64,000 nucleotides of DNA from Pteria penguin (Eukaryota > Mollusca > Bivalvia > Pterioida > Pteriidae). The notes below the pieces were generated by a model that saw only the letters and a program-made list of their open reading frames with translations, had not been told where the DNA came from and made no database searches. The stretch spans positions 19,642,001-19,706,000 of the forward strand of contig CM068585.1 of assembly GCA_035048485.1 (NCBI GenBank), in the 5' to 3' direction. Below are positions 36,758 to 50,000 of this stretch, in pieces (within the stretch, counting starts at the first letter, position 1; every line of letters starts with the position of its first letter). Position numbers and translations under genes: made by a program.

Positions 36758-38603
36758 CTTTCATCTCAGCTAGTTATGAAGTATATACGCGTTTCAGTAT
36801 CGAAGCATAGTTGAATATTAATTTAGGAGTGAATGCTTTTTATAAATGTGTTTGGTATTAAGTGTGAAATTTAATACGTAGAATGGTAATTTAAATGATA
36901 AGAATATTAGTCACTTGCAATATTAGTGGATAAGGGTATAACTGTAATCCCCAGTGATTAGATATTATTCTGAAGACTATGGTTTTGAGTTTTGAATTAT
37001 ATTTTAATATAGGATATAAATCCCAATTAAAAAGTGAAACATAAAAGATGATTGATAAATACAATATACACTTAAATGTTTGTACTTCATTCGTCTTTGC
37101 CAATAGATATGCATAAAGCAAAACAATGAAATATACGTTAGGAACCACTATTGTTATTTGTAATTGTTAGTGTGTTCATAATTTTGAGGTTGGTAGGACG
37201 GCGTTTTATATACTATATTTAACGACAAATATGCCCTAGTATGCACTTAATGAAATGTCTCTCTGTCAATAGATATCTGAGTTTATTCTATTATTTATTC
37301 ACAATTTGATCTATTAGACATTTTACAAGAGGATATCATGAAAATATTGTGTAAATGAAGCAGAAACCCTTTTGCCTTAACAGATAATTTGATTGGCAAT
37401 TCTTGCTCGACTTTGTCAAAACAAGTCAAGTATGTGATAAGGGTAAACTAATCAAATATTCCCTATCCGTCGTATCTTTGTTAATATTTATCAGTTATCC
37501 AGTTATTTTGTAAAGCATTTTAGAATACGGCCGTCTATGCCTGCCATTTTCCTATAACATTTTCCATTTCTTATTGGAATTGGGGTTTCGATTTTAGTAG
37601 CTATATCAGAGAAAGTAAATAATCAGTTTAACTTGCAATGGGCCAATATTTACGTAATGCAGTCAAGTAGGTTCCAGAAATTAATGAAATATTGACAACT
37701 GATATTGAAATTGTTCACAATACGTGACAGAATCTGAAATAAAAGTACAAGTTATATTTCTCTCATATTTCAATATATTGTCAATTATTACAGTTTAGAC
37801 TTGCTTCACTTAAACAAAGAATGAACCTGACATATTAGATGACTGGGATTCAATCCCCGTGCCATGTAACAAAGGTAAACAGAAATACAGTCAGGTTATC
37901 GCTATAAAATAGAGAATAAAGTCAACAGTCAATATTTGAAGACCTGGATAGGCCTCTATAGTTCGACAAACTAGCAGTTTAATGTCAAATTGAGGTCCTT
38001 GTTAAAGGTGGATTTTAAAGTGCAACAATAGAGCAATATCTGCGTTTATCTATCCATTATTTTTTATTTCTATATCCTAAATTAACTGGAAAGGTCATCT
38101 ATCGATTTTAGCTCATGGTGTTCATGGTGTTATTTCAAACAGTTACCTAGCGCCCAATTGATTCTATCATAAACTAAAACAAAAGCTGTTTTTTCTGTAA
38201 AAACAGAAGAGAACAGGAAAACCCGTTATTCTGTTGGATTTTGTCTTTAGTACTGCTTTCTATAATAGCCAGCTCTTCCTCTGCATTTCATTCATGAATT
38301 ATCTGTTTTACGTATGTAACTGTAAGAAAGTTTTGAACAATTAGTTCCACCATGTTAATCATACAGAACACATGCATAGAAGATTATTCTGTCTAAAAAG
38401 AAACCCTAGGCTAAAAAGATTGTGGAGAATGTACTGCATGTTGATATGTTTAAATGATAATAATCATTACTTATTCCTATAGAGTATCCTATGGGTATTT
38501 GTTTAAGTGCGAAAACTTATTGTGGAATATACCTTGTTATTCTTATTTACATCCTGCACACCAAGTGCATGTTACACATCATGTTTATATACACAGGTAA
38601 ATA
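36758..38603. other. Intergenic, no gene recognised
   Basis: AT-rich; chance frames only. Confidence 0.45.
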
Positions 38604-38708
38604 ATGAAAGAAAAAAGTTACTGGCTCAGTTATGTGGCAGAAGTCACCATGGAGCTATACACTACATGAATATAAATGATATACTAGAACATATAACACA
38701 TTACAAAA
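38604..38708 (-). repeat. Dispersed repeat family B, reversed partial copy
   Basis: gttactggctcagttatgtg, cagaagtcaccatggagcta, to acatataacacattacaaa: the last about 105 bp of the family on the minus strand. Confidence 0.7.
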
Positions 38709-38764
38709 AGAATATGTGCAGTTAGAGAAGGATGTTGTTGTTTCAGTTCTTACATTTCTCCATT

Positions 38765-39506
38765 TGATTGAATAATTGATTATTGTTTTAAAGTTTACGT
38801 CACATCACGATTATTTCACTATACGGTGACATCTGCCTAAAACATGGCATAAAAAGATATACCTTTCAGTTAAGCTGCTCAACCAGGGTTATATATGTGC
38901 TAGACTAGCATCGTCACTGAGGAAGTTCTACGGTCGTTACGAGACTCTTATTACTCCATATGATATCTCGTTATCCAGACTTTTAAATGATATTCTGGAC
39001 TGAGACCGATTCCGATCACTTTACACAGATTTGACACCTTCTATACTAGAAGGTTACCTACTTCGACTTCTCCATATATAGAAACATATGGAATTCACAC
39101 GATTTGACTCTTTCTACGGGGTATATGTGACGGGTGTTGCTAGCAAGCAGGAGATGCTCACTCTCCCCGGGCACCTGATCTCACTCCATCACAGGGGTTC
39201 ACATATGCTCTTCAAGTAGGCATATTTTGTTATTTTCCATTTGTTTTTCATTTTCACTGATTTTGTATGTCCTATGGTTTCATGATTTTTGGACTTGTGG
39301 TTTGGATTTATCCATCATCTTTACATTCGGACCCACCTGAATCAGTGTGGGAACTTTTTATATGCCACGCCTGCCATGACAAAGGACCTCAGTTTTAATT
39401 GTTTCATCCGAAAGTCAGGATGTTGTTGTGTGCACTTTAGGAGTCGAACCCGGAACCTTTCGGTCATGAGTCAAGTACCTCATTCACTGAACTACACGGG
39501 CTCTAT
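38765..39506 (-). mobile_element. SINE split by a retroelement insertion
   Basis: Left part 38765-38862 (tail and core: tgattgaataattgatta, cgtcacatcacgattattt, gtgacatctgcctaaaacat) and right part 39328-39506 (cggacccacctgaatcagtg; B box ggttcgactcc on the minus strand) are the two halves of the SINE type seen at 15005. The retroelement 38863-39327 lies between, with about 20 bp of SINE lost. Confidence 0.65.
38863..39327 (+). mobile_element. Retroelement 3' end, family A, inside a SINE
   Basis: Plus-strand copy from ctttcagttaagctgctcaa to ccatcatctttacatt. Its first 140 bp carry the coding end (VTEEVLRSLRDSYYSI-type DNA: ggaagttctacggtcgttac), then TGA and the conserved tail. Very similar to 6044-6500. 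Confidence 0.75.
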
Positions 39507-39719
39507 CTTTGTCAAGTTACATATTTAATGTAAATGAAACAATCATTTGATAAATTTTATACAATTTTTAATTCGGCGTCATACCTCGTATTTATTGTAA
39601 ACAACGCATGAATACAGATGCTATCTACATAAAATGTCTTTAAAAGGAAAATATGTCACATATAAATAAAAGTGACATAAGCAATATATGTACCAATAGT
39701 GAACTCTGGTATCATCATT

Positions 39720-39995
39720 TCACACAGATTTGACACCTTCTGTACTAGAAGGTTACCTACTTTGATTTCTCCATGTATAAAATTATATAGAATTTACACG
39801 ATTTGACTCTTTCTACAGGGTATGTGTCGGGTGTTGCTAGCAAGCAGGAGATGCTCAATCTCATCGGGCACCTGATCTCACTCATCATCTTTACATTCCA
39901 TCAAGGGGGATCACATATGCACTTTAAATAGACATTTTTCCTTGTTTTCTATTTGGTTTTCATTTTTACTGATTTTGTATGTCATTTGGATTTAT
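39720..39995 (+). mobile_element. Retroelement tail, family A, rearranged copy
   Basis: tttgacaccttctgtactag to ttttactgattttgtatgtc. The terminal motif atcatctttacattc sits in the middle (about 39885-39900), displacing normal order. More diverged than the other copies. Confidence 0.6.
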
Positions 39996-40000
39996 AATTT

Positions 40001-40036
<36 letters not shown>
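40001..40036. repeat. (GATA)n microsatellite
   Basis: Nine tandem GATA/TAGA units at the end of the retroelement tail. Confidence 0.95.
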
Positions 40037-40037
<1 letters not shown>

Positions 40038-40132
40038 CGTGGTTTATAATTTTTTTTATCATTTTATTTACCTTTAATATACTTGCATAAGCATAAAGCG
40101 ACTTAGCAAACAAAGGATATTGCTTAATTTGT

Positions 40133-40297
40133 CTTTTGTCAAATTAAATGACCGTCCTAAGTCGGTATCGTAATTGCACTACAATCAAAAATTTTTGTAA
40201 TGTGTTATATGTTCTAGTATATTATTTATATTCATGTATTGTATAGTTCCATGGTGACTTCTGCCACATAACTGAGCCAGTAACTCCTCTTTTTTCC
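40133..40297 (+). repeat. Dispersed repeat family B, copy 4
   Basis: From cttttgtcaaattaaatgac to gccagtaactcctc; lacks the first about 100 bp. Confidence 0.7.
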
Positions 40298-40893
40298 TTC
40301 AGTATAAATTCCACTTATGGTTAAACATAAATTAGTCTGTACACAGTAATAATATTGAGTTTACCCTATGTATTGATTATTAATTTATTTACAAAACATG
40401 TAACTTGATGGACAAAAGATTCTTAAGTGCGGGTATTTCATCATTATATTCACGATAGACCATGCATTGGTACGTTACAAGTTTCTTTCTCTGATAAATC
40501 CCTGTAGGTTCAAGATAAATGATTAATAAAATCTGTCCAGATAACACTATATGTTGTCTTCGTTCTGATATAGTTTATAAGTCTCTAACATTATTGAATG
40601 AAGGTCGTATTTTTGTCTATCGATAAAACACAGAGTATTTCCTCCCCTAACGGCTAGGTAGTAAACATTGTGAAAGTTTACATCAACATGAGGAGTATTG
40701 TATGCTGACGTCGGTGTCTGAAAGCTCTTTACCATACTGATTACTATTAATATACAAGTTCTATACATAACAAGTGATGATTTAAACCAAACTGCAGTTT
40801 GAAGCCAAGAATTCTTGCAATATTGTTTTGGTTTTAATGTGATAAGAGTTGTCTTGGTATATTCTCAGTTAAAGGGAGATAATTCGTACGGAA

Positions 40894-41015
40894 ATGAGGA
40901 GCCATCTTTTAACTAATGCTACTTACTGGATCTTTATTTTTTCGTACTTGTTGATATCCAGAAAAACAGCCGCTCAAGGAAAAGAAAACGAAAGAGGAAA
41001 TGAGCAAAAGTCAAA
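40894..41015 (+). CDS. Gene 2, exon 1 (start codon and signal peptide)
   Basis: ATG (G at -3) then 40 codons and two bases to a gtaggt donor. Residues 11-22, YWIFIFSYLLIS, form a clear hydrophobic signal-peptide core after a short polar start; the following RKTAAQGKENERGNEQKSK is a polar linker. The phase-2 end fits exon 2 at 56486 exactly. An acceptor-like ag at 40960-40961 inside it is not needed, since the frame is open from the ATG. Confidence 0.65.
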
Positions 41016-44000
41016 GTAGGTACTTTTCTATTTTTGTTTGTTATGTTATGTATAGTGTATTTTTAAAAATATTTGCATTAATGTTCATATATTGGAATCT
41101 CCATCTTACATTTTCTCCATTTATGTATATTCACATTTAATCCTCTGGTTGAATATCATAAAAAAGGGGTGGTGGGTGGTGGATAATTTTCATTCAATCG
41201 CTATTGTTGCAAATAATAGCAACATATAGTATACATAAACTTCAAGGTTTCATTATGCCTGTGGATTTATTAAATTATATAGATAAGTGTACAAAATATG
41301 ACGTAAAACTTCTGAAAGTAAGTAATATCTTGTTGTTTGTTTAGCATTAGAGAACCCTATAAAAAGTTTTATGTTTTCATGGCAGCTTTATATTCATCAA
41401 AACTTTTGACCCAATCTTATACTTACAATTAACATTTTGAGAATTCCGTTGAAACAGTAGAAATTATATGGATTGTAATTGACATTCTGGTAATTGACAG
41501 TGTGTTGCCTTTATTAGTGTCTAATCTATATTTTATTTTTACTATGCAGACAATTGTATGTTCTTGGCCGTGACAATGTCTATACAGAGTGCTTAAAGTA
41601 CCTATTCATTCCATGATTAAGGGTTTTAAAAATTCAACGGTGTCTATATGAATTAGGTATTCATAGCGGTTGTCAGCCAAACGGGAGTTGATTATTCCTC
41701 CAAAAGGATTTCATTTACTTTCTGATTTCCTGGAACTTGTTTACCAATTAATATATGTTATGAGTGTAACAATGGCATATCACCGATTATCTCTAAATTC
41801 AAATCGAAAAATGCATTTTTTTCTATTACATCTTGCTGATTTCATGTATACTATACATTTTTGTGGAAGGTATTAATATAAAGTTGCCTTTAAGAGGAAC
41901 ATGGAATAAATTGAAATATTGATAATTATAGGTACACTTGCTTTATGATCTCTATGGATGAAATTATTGACAACCATAAATCCATATTGAGTGCAGATTA
42001 TATATAAAATAGACAGTGGTCCTTGGCTCGTAAATGAGACGTCCCAGGTTCAAATATCACTCGTCGGTGTCTTGTTTTCCGATGAGAAGGAGAAGGAAAA
42101 GCCGAGGTCCCGTGTCGTAGTAGACTCAATGCCTCTGGTGGGTTCATTACAAAGACTTACATTACTGTGAATTGTACCAGCAGATACCGTCGCCATATAA
42201 GTTCAACAATCTTGGTGTGAATTTAAAAAAATCCTACAAAAATGGATTCATAAACTTCCGAAAATTCCATACAAACAAAATGTATTTGTAATAATGCAGT
42301 AAATTCTTTAAACCTCTATCATCCTTCGTTGCCGGAATAATATCTGTATTTAAGGAAACACTTCGGAAATTATCTGAAATAATCTACGATAGATAGGTTT
42401 TAATCAGTTTTGGATAGTCGAATCCTAAGAGAACATTTTACAGAATTTGTCTATTTTGATATTTCTTTTATTGCTTACACAGCAATTCCTCTCGATATAC
42501 TGAAAGAAACTTCATAGCATTATTGATAACTGATTCGGTCTTTTTTACTCTTTCACTCTCTTTTACAGAGAAGGATTCTCGCAGATATTGTTTAGGGAAT
42601 TTCTGATCAATAATTGGTTGGAAAATGCTTGGCTGTAAACATCATTCTCTTAAGATGAAGTATAATTTGTTGTATTTTTTTTCATGCATTATCTGTGAAT
42701 AATTAAAACTTTGGTAAATATATACATGCAGCTCGTCCTAAACATGGAATAAATGATGCAGCATAATCTAATTTTTGTGCTTCCTGCATATCACATGTAT
42801 GACAAACATGTTGGCTTCATTTACTTTATGGCTGAATTCCCAATATCCTTACGGTAACATTCTTTTATCATTTGCATATAGTGACTATGTGTTTCAAATT
42901 ATCGGATGTGATAGAATTTTGAATTTGTTGGGGTCTTTTTTACCCTGAATACAATGTCTTTACTTACCGAGATACACTAATGACTGAAAAGCTAATAATC
43001 AAAAGGATATAGGAACTTACACATTTAATGAAAATACTGCAAATTTTACGGTCGCTATGAGGACATTCTATACACTTGTAAGAATACATTTTCTGGCATG
43101 ACGTCTTTCTTATTTATTTGATTACATGTCCATTTTTCGCAATGTGGTAGTATGAAATCCATCAGTCCATAATAATCACGACTTATCACCGACTGTGAAT
43201 ACGGATGTATGCTTTACACTTAGTGTCACTACGAGTTATATTAGCGTTAACTATTGCATCATGATGGATGTCTGCAGGGGATGCTAAATCTGCCATGACA
43301 TTAGATCCAATCTTGTGTTTCAAGGGGTTTGTAATTGCCTATAATTCATATTTTGTCTTTTACTACTGATATTACTGCTTGAAATCGTAGTTTTTATAAC
43401 TCAATGGTTTCTCTCTTATTCTGCTTTTCACCAGTTAACATTATTCATAATTCAGTATTAAAAATGTAGTTCGTTCTTAGTTAGGCATGATCTCTTCTGT
43501 ATTATGTGACCCATAGCATGATAGTATGACTTTTCTTTTTAAGTTATCAATGTAAATTAGACCAAAGAAATCAAGAACATCGATTTTTATCCAACTTTTC
43601 TTTAACAACTGTATGTGACTGTGAATCAAACACTGGAAGTCTGACTGGCCTGTGCCTGTAAAACATAATTACCCTTTGTGTTTACCTGGTTTTGATGACC
43701 TTTTGGTTCACCGTAACTAATTCTTGTTGCTTAAATCACTATACACATATAATTAATGTTACGAATTTGATGTGATGACTACTTTTGTTATTCAAAATAC
43801 ATGATTCAGCCTACGGAGTTTCATACACTGTAAAACAATATTTTTTGCGAAGAATTTGTATCTCCATTATCAGTAAATATGGATCTACAGGATAATAGAG
43901 TCAACGCTACCCTTGATTAATCTACATATATACAATACATACAATCAGGGTACCAGCATTCATTTTTATTTGATAAAGATCTGAATGGCTATGTGAAACG

Positions 44001-47000
44001 GTCACTGATATGATGCCCTGGATAGTGTTAACAATATACATATAAATACAAATAGTTTTCCTTTATTTTAAACTATGTACGTATTTGTAATTAAAAGGTA
44101 TATATATTCTATATTTATTACTTATAAAGTCAACACACATTCCAAATGTATGTACCATAGGTTTTAAGGTTGTCTTCAATATCAGCAAATCCCTAGCGTT
44201 GCAGATTAGTGTTATAACTGAACAGATGCAAAGTGCATATTCGTCTACGTTTTGAGTTGGATAATGGTACATTGTGAAGGGAAACATAATTGAAAACATT
44301 GGTTGGCATAAGACTTCTTTCAATACAATGCAGTTCAGTCTTACCATGCGTCTATGTCATGTTTTGTAAACTTCTGTCGGACAGGAATATAATAATACTT
44401 AAAACGGGGAATTCGATGCCTTTTGCAGAAGTCTTTGACTAATCCTGTATAAGAAAACACACTTAATCTTATTCTTATTTGCAACAAATTATTTCTTTAC
44501 CAAGTAAAGTTTTACATTGGTTTTAATGAAGTTAACACTGATCAGTGATTATTGTATAAATACAACGGCGAGTAGCAATGCATTATCAGCCTCATCTGAA
44601 TATACTATCATTTTGCCCATGTTTAACGTCCATGAATCCTTGTAAAGACTCTTATTAGAGTTGTTGCTTTGTATCATACATTAATATGGCATCTATTGTA
44701 AACGGAAAAGTAATTTTCATATTAATTTCTTCTTCACGGAAAAAAGAACAGAAATGCATAAGTTATCGTTGCAAATCTATGATATCAAATACAAAATTTA
44801 TTTTAGATAAAATAAAGTTACATAACAGTTTATAACACCTCGGAAAAGTTTATCATCAGCTTATCGTATAGGTATAAACAAACATTTCGAATACCAATTT
44901 GCCTTTAAATTTTTGTCACAGTCATATTTATTTACTACATGGTAAAGGATATGCTTGATGAAGTGCACTTAATACTGTTAGTAGTTGAAACAGGTAACTG
45001 TAGTGCATCACATTCAACTTCACCATTTTAATGGTTTGATATGAATTGTAGGGTCACCAAAGTCCGATCCTAAGCCTACTTAACTCAGTTTAAAAAGACA
45101 CTGAAGTCAATTATTTCATTTTAATTTATTCCATTATCAAACGTTTAAATATAGTGGCATGCAGAATGGTTTAATTCAGTAAAATCCAAATCCCAGTTAT
45201 TTATTCATTGTTGAACACAAGAAACTATGACTTTTAGTATTTTCTCAGTTTATGGCGTCAGACCCTTGTCCGCACCTTCCAGTTTCCTGTTAATTGAATA
45301 AGTAAAAGGGTCTTCTGCCTCATACCAAAACTAAACTCTAATTGCTGCGGGAAATCTCGCTATATGTAGTGAAAATTTATGAATTATATACAAATAAAGG
45401 GGAATCTTCATCATACATGACCTTGCTTATATTTGGGCTGTGCTCTTATTTTTATATCATTCGGAATTACTTTTTTTCTATGTTAGAATAAGTGTAGAGT
45501 CCTAAGTTGTCAAAGATATGGTATATCTCCCTCGTGTATTATTTACTTTTTAACCCTCATTCCATTTGTTACTAAGCCGGTACTGTTTGCCATTTTGACT
45601 TATATTTGCTCGAAATTTTATGGTTTACGTTATATTTTACTGTATTAAAATCGAATATATTTGTGAAGTCCTTTTTGCTCGCTCTGCATGTCTTTGGCGC
45701 TTTTCTTATACAGTTGAATCCGATGTTTTTTCTTCTCCAATACATTAAGAGCGCCACCATAGGAGTGAATACCCTGAAATCCACTTCGGTCTAAGGTCTT
45801 AAGAGCCTTTGAACTTCGAAAGACAAATAGAAATTAAAGCTACAACAGGCATTTCAAATAATATTTATAATTAGCAGAAGACATTGTGTTCAGGATTTCT
45901 GTCGAGTAGTTTTTAAAACATCTATTCCAAAAACATCATAATCAAATCCCTTTAGAAGACATGGATGAAAAATACATAATGCAAATTGCATTTTATGAAA
46001 TGAATCTTTTCAGGCAAAATGTTACTGTTATGAATATTTCAAATATGTAAATTAATATAAGACAAAACTAATAACTTTTTCGTATAATGTACTGTTCGTG
46101 TGTTCCACCCCAAACAAATGATGATTGAAAACGGATTGAAATAAAATCATAATGGCTTGGTATAAGGTACATACATTGTTATAGCGTCAGACAGCAAACT
46201 GTGCGTGTCCTTGGTAATTTGTGTCATACAGTTTGGTCAGACGTCTTCGTCTTCTTAGTCATGTTTTCTGCATTACAAACTGAAAGCTACCTAACACCCC
46301 TAACTTAAACTTCAAAATCACGACATGCAAACGAAAACCCTGATTACCAAACTATATATTATCAAAACTGTTTTGTTAACTTTAAAGTAATAATGTGTGA
46401 ATATGTCTGAAATGTAATAACATTATTATCTTGTTAATAATGCACAATTCTTGCTTTGTCGTGTTCTTTACAGTATTTATCACCAAGACTTCTTTATAGT
46501 GCAATGTATAGCTAACATAGCACTAAGGCGTTCACATCGTTTCACCAATGGAAATAATAATGATACTATAAATATATCAAAATATGAAAACTTTTCATAG
46601 GTAACATGTTGAAAATACGTAAGTTACAAGATATCAACCATACTTTTTCTCCTTGAAAACGATTAAATACTTACATCAGTTGCCATATATTCAGTGTATA
46701 CTGTTACTTTTAACTAAACATTAGATACTTTTCTATCAATGCTGATATTCCTCACAAATACAAACCGTAATAGATTCGCTTCTGTAATTACATTATTCAG
46801 TGCATGTCACATCTTAAACTGCAGTGCATTATGGATAAATCCCTGGGTGTATCAACATACAAATTGTAGCATACATATACATCAGATCAGAAATGACGAT
46901 CAATGTTAGCGAGTGGAGCCAGTTGTTGAAAATGATTAAGTGTCTCTTGTACATTATCCGCCCAGATTATGGGAAATTTTTATCATATCAATTATGAGTC

Positions 47001-50000
47001 AATGAAATTCATAAAAATGCATGATGCGCCCTACTGCACAATGTGTACATATGAACGATGTTTCAAGATAGAGCAGAGATATGGACGCCGTTAGCATTAA
47101 ATGCATTTTGTGACTCTTTTATGAGAGCGTTAACGCCCTTCCTTATCACCACATCTGATTACATGAATCTACATCCAGCAAATTATACGATAAGATCAAG
47201 AGTGGTCTGTAGGTATAAATTGAATCTCACAAAAGACAGTAATGTGTTACATGGAATAGTTCCCTGCGTTACATTCTATATATCTGTTCCTATTGATCAT
47301 ATAGAGTGGTAGGGAAGTTATACTGTGAATGATCAGTTTTACGATGTATATGCTACTCGTAATGGTGCTTGTATGTTTACATTTTGCACATGGATATTTA
47401 AACGAAAAAACATATAGGTATGTAGCAAATGTAAAACGAAAATGTTTCATATAAGGTCACGAATTATCGTCTCCAAAGACTTCAACTTGCTATGTGGATG
47501 AAGCATAAGTTAATTTTGTATTCTACGTCAATGGGCTTTTTGCTTTCTAGAATTATAATTGATTTGAAAGTTAGCATTTCAAAACTGGAAGTACAAACAA
47601 ATACCGAAAAGCCATTTCCGGGTTTCGTTTCTTTTATTATAAAATCTTAACTTTAAGTAGAATTCTTTGTTCGTAGGCATATAATTTGAACAATATTCTT
47701 TAAGACCAGTTAAATCATATGGATTTACAAGTGAACAAGCCAAAGGTAAACAGTGATATCTGTTCAGTACTGAAAAACAAATTTGCACTTCGATTTGCAA
47801 TAATTGAAATTCTGCTATTGAAACGTCAATACTTTTCCCTATTCACGTGCTCTATATAATAATATTCCAAATTTCAAAGCGTAATCGAAAACTCGAAATT
47901 AGCCTATTTGACATGGAAGATTTTCTTAGTAAAAAGATCCTTTCTATTAGAAGATCATATACCAACACCTTAATTTTAAAAATCCATGTTTCTTAGTAGA
48001 GGGTATTGTTAAAACCTTGACACCTAGTGCTTCAGCATTGACAAAAATACATACTTTCACATTTATTATGATAAATGATTGTAAATTATATTTTAAGACG
48101 TAGGTAATCAGTAACGTCTTCTTGCGTAATTCTATGCTTACATAACTTTGATTCCTCTTAATCAATCTGGTAAATAATTTATTCTACATATATTGTGAAC
48201 GTGCCCAGTTCCCACCTTAACAGCATTGAAAAAGATATATAGTGGAAATGTGTATATAAAACAATAATAGATAAAATAATATTAGAAAAAAACGTTCTTA
48301 TAAGTATTGTTCTTATATGCTTAATCCTCCATGGCATTAACTCAGCACCTGACGTTTCAGTGATCCATGTTTACGCTTACTCCTACCGGACACTTCATCA
48401 CCTCAATTAGAATTTGTCTAAATATGACACTATTCAAGAGATATAGTCCTAAGGTACTTCTTCGTTGTGTCATGTTCTAATTTTTGAATTTACTTGGGGG
48501 TGGGGGGGGGGGGGGGGGGGGGTAAATAAATTGTCATGTTCTAATTTTTGTATTTACCACCCCCCAAGTAAATTCAAAAATTAGAACATGACAGTTGTGT
48601 ATTCTATTATGTAGAATAGACTACAATAGTGTTTTTATTTGGATATCTCGTGTTTGACCTATAAGCGAGTGAAAATTTCCTGTCTAGTCCGCATTTTTGT
48701 TTCATACGATTTTTATGTTACGAAAGCTTCATAAAATGTGGACCAATGGAAATGATGTACCTCTTTAATCAAGAATTACATAATTCAAACAGCCGGATTA
48801 TCTTGTTCTCCAAAATAACTAGTGCAAATTGCATAACAAGTAAAAGGCAGATGAAAAAGTTATAAATAGATTTTCATTTAACTTTATCCGCAAGACATTT
48901 TCTTATGTTTATGAAAAAAGTCAAACATCATACATAGGTATGCCAGCATTCTGGTTAGCAGTCCTCCTCTCAATCATAGAAAATCAGAAGTAGGAAAACC
49001 CTATTTCTTTGATGATCAATTGAAATACTGAAACTAAAATCAAACATTTTTTTAAATTGCATGTAAGAATGCATAACCACGATGAATGAATAACCGACTA
49101 TATAAGGGTTAATATTCTATTTTATGTTCAATTTATTGTTGAAAATTGTTGCAGTGAAGAATTATACAAAATTGTTATTTTATTATTTTTATTGCTATGC
49201 GACTTTGATAACATCGATCACTCAGAGTGGGTAGGTTAGACCTGTGGTGTTATCAGCCACATCACCGGCTTTTCCGCACAGCTGTTCATATGAAATTTTT
49301 CCAGAATGATACGAAATCAATAAAAACGATTGCATTTCTCAATTTATGCCAACTGCAAATATTTCTTCATGCTAAAACTTATAGTTTTAATTGATCTTCG
49401 TTTAGATTAACAATGCAAAAAATCAATAATATATTTATTGATGTCTCTAAGCATCATAAAGAAAAATAACTTTGCCATCAATACGCAATTCAATTTTGTC
49501 TAATTACATGTAGCAATGTTCACCTGAATACAGTGCTCATAGACTGTTCTATAGATTTGTCCAAATGCCGGTATATTGAGGACGAGGCATTGCAAGTTTA
49601 GTGTACACAATACTGTACAAGAAGTGTTAAAGTACTAAGAGTATCAATTTAATCTCTGAAATATGAGAATCTAATATCAATTGACATTCCCATTAATGAT
49701 TTTACAAAAAAAAAACTTCCATTTATTCAAACATAAACAGTCAGTCCAAAGTATAAAAGGACAATGAAGGTTCTCTTCAGTGATGTTCATGGAATTCTAA
49801 GAATAAATAAATATTGGAATAGCAAAGATAAATCAAAATGGCCGAAAAAGGAGTCCAACGAATTAATCTAAGGACAGAGCAATGTATGAGGGATATACTC
49901 CTTAGTTTTAGAGTGAGTTACAAAATTTCATGACTGAAAAACTTAATTATATCTTTCACATCAGTACAAAAGCACTGAAAACTAAACTAGACTTAAGATG

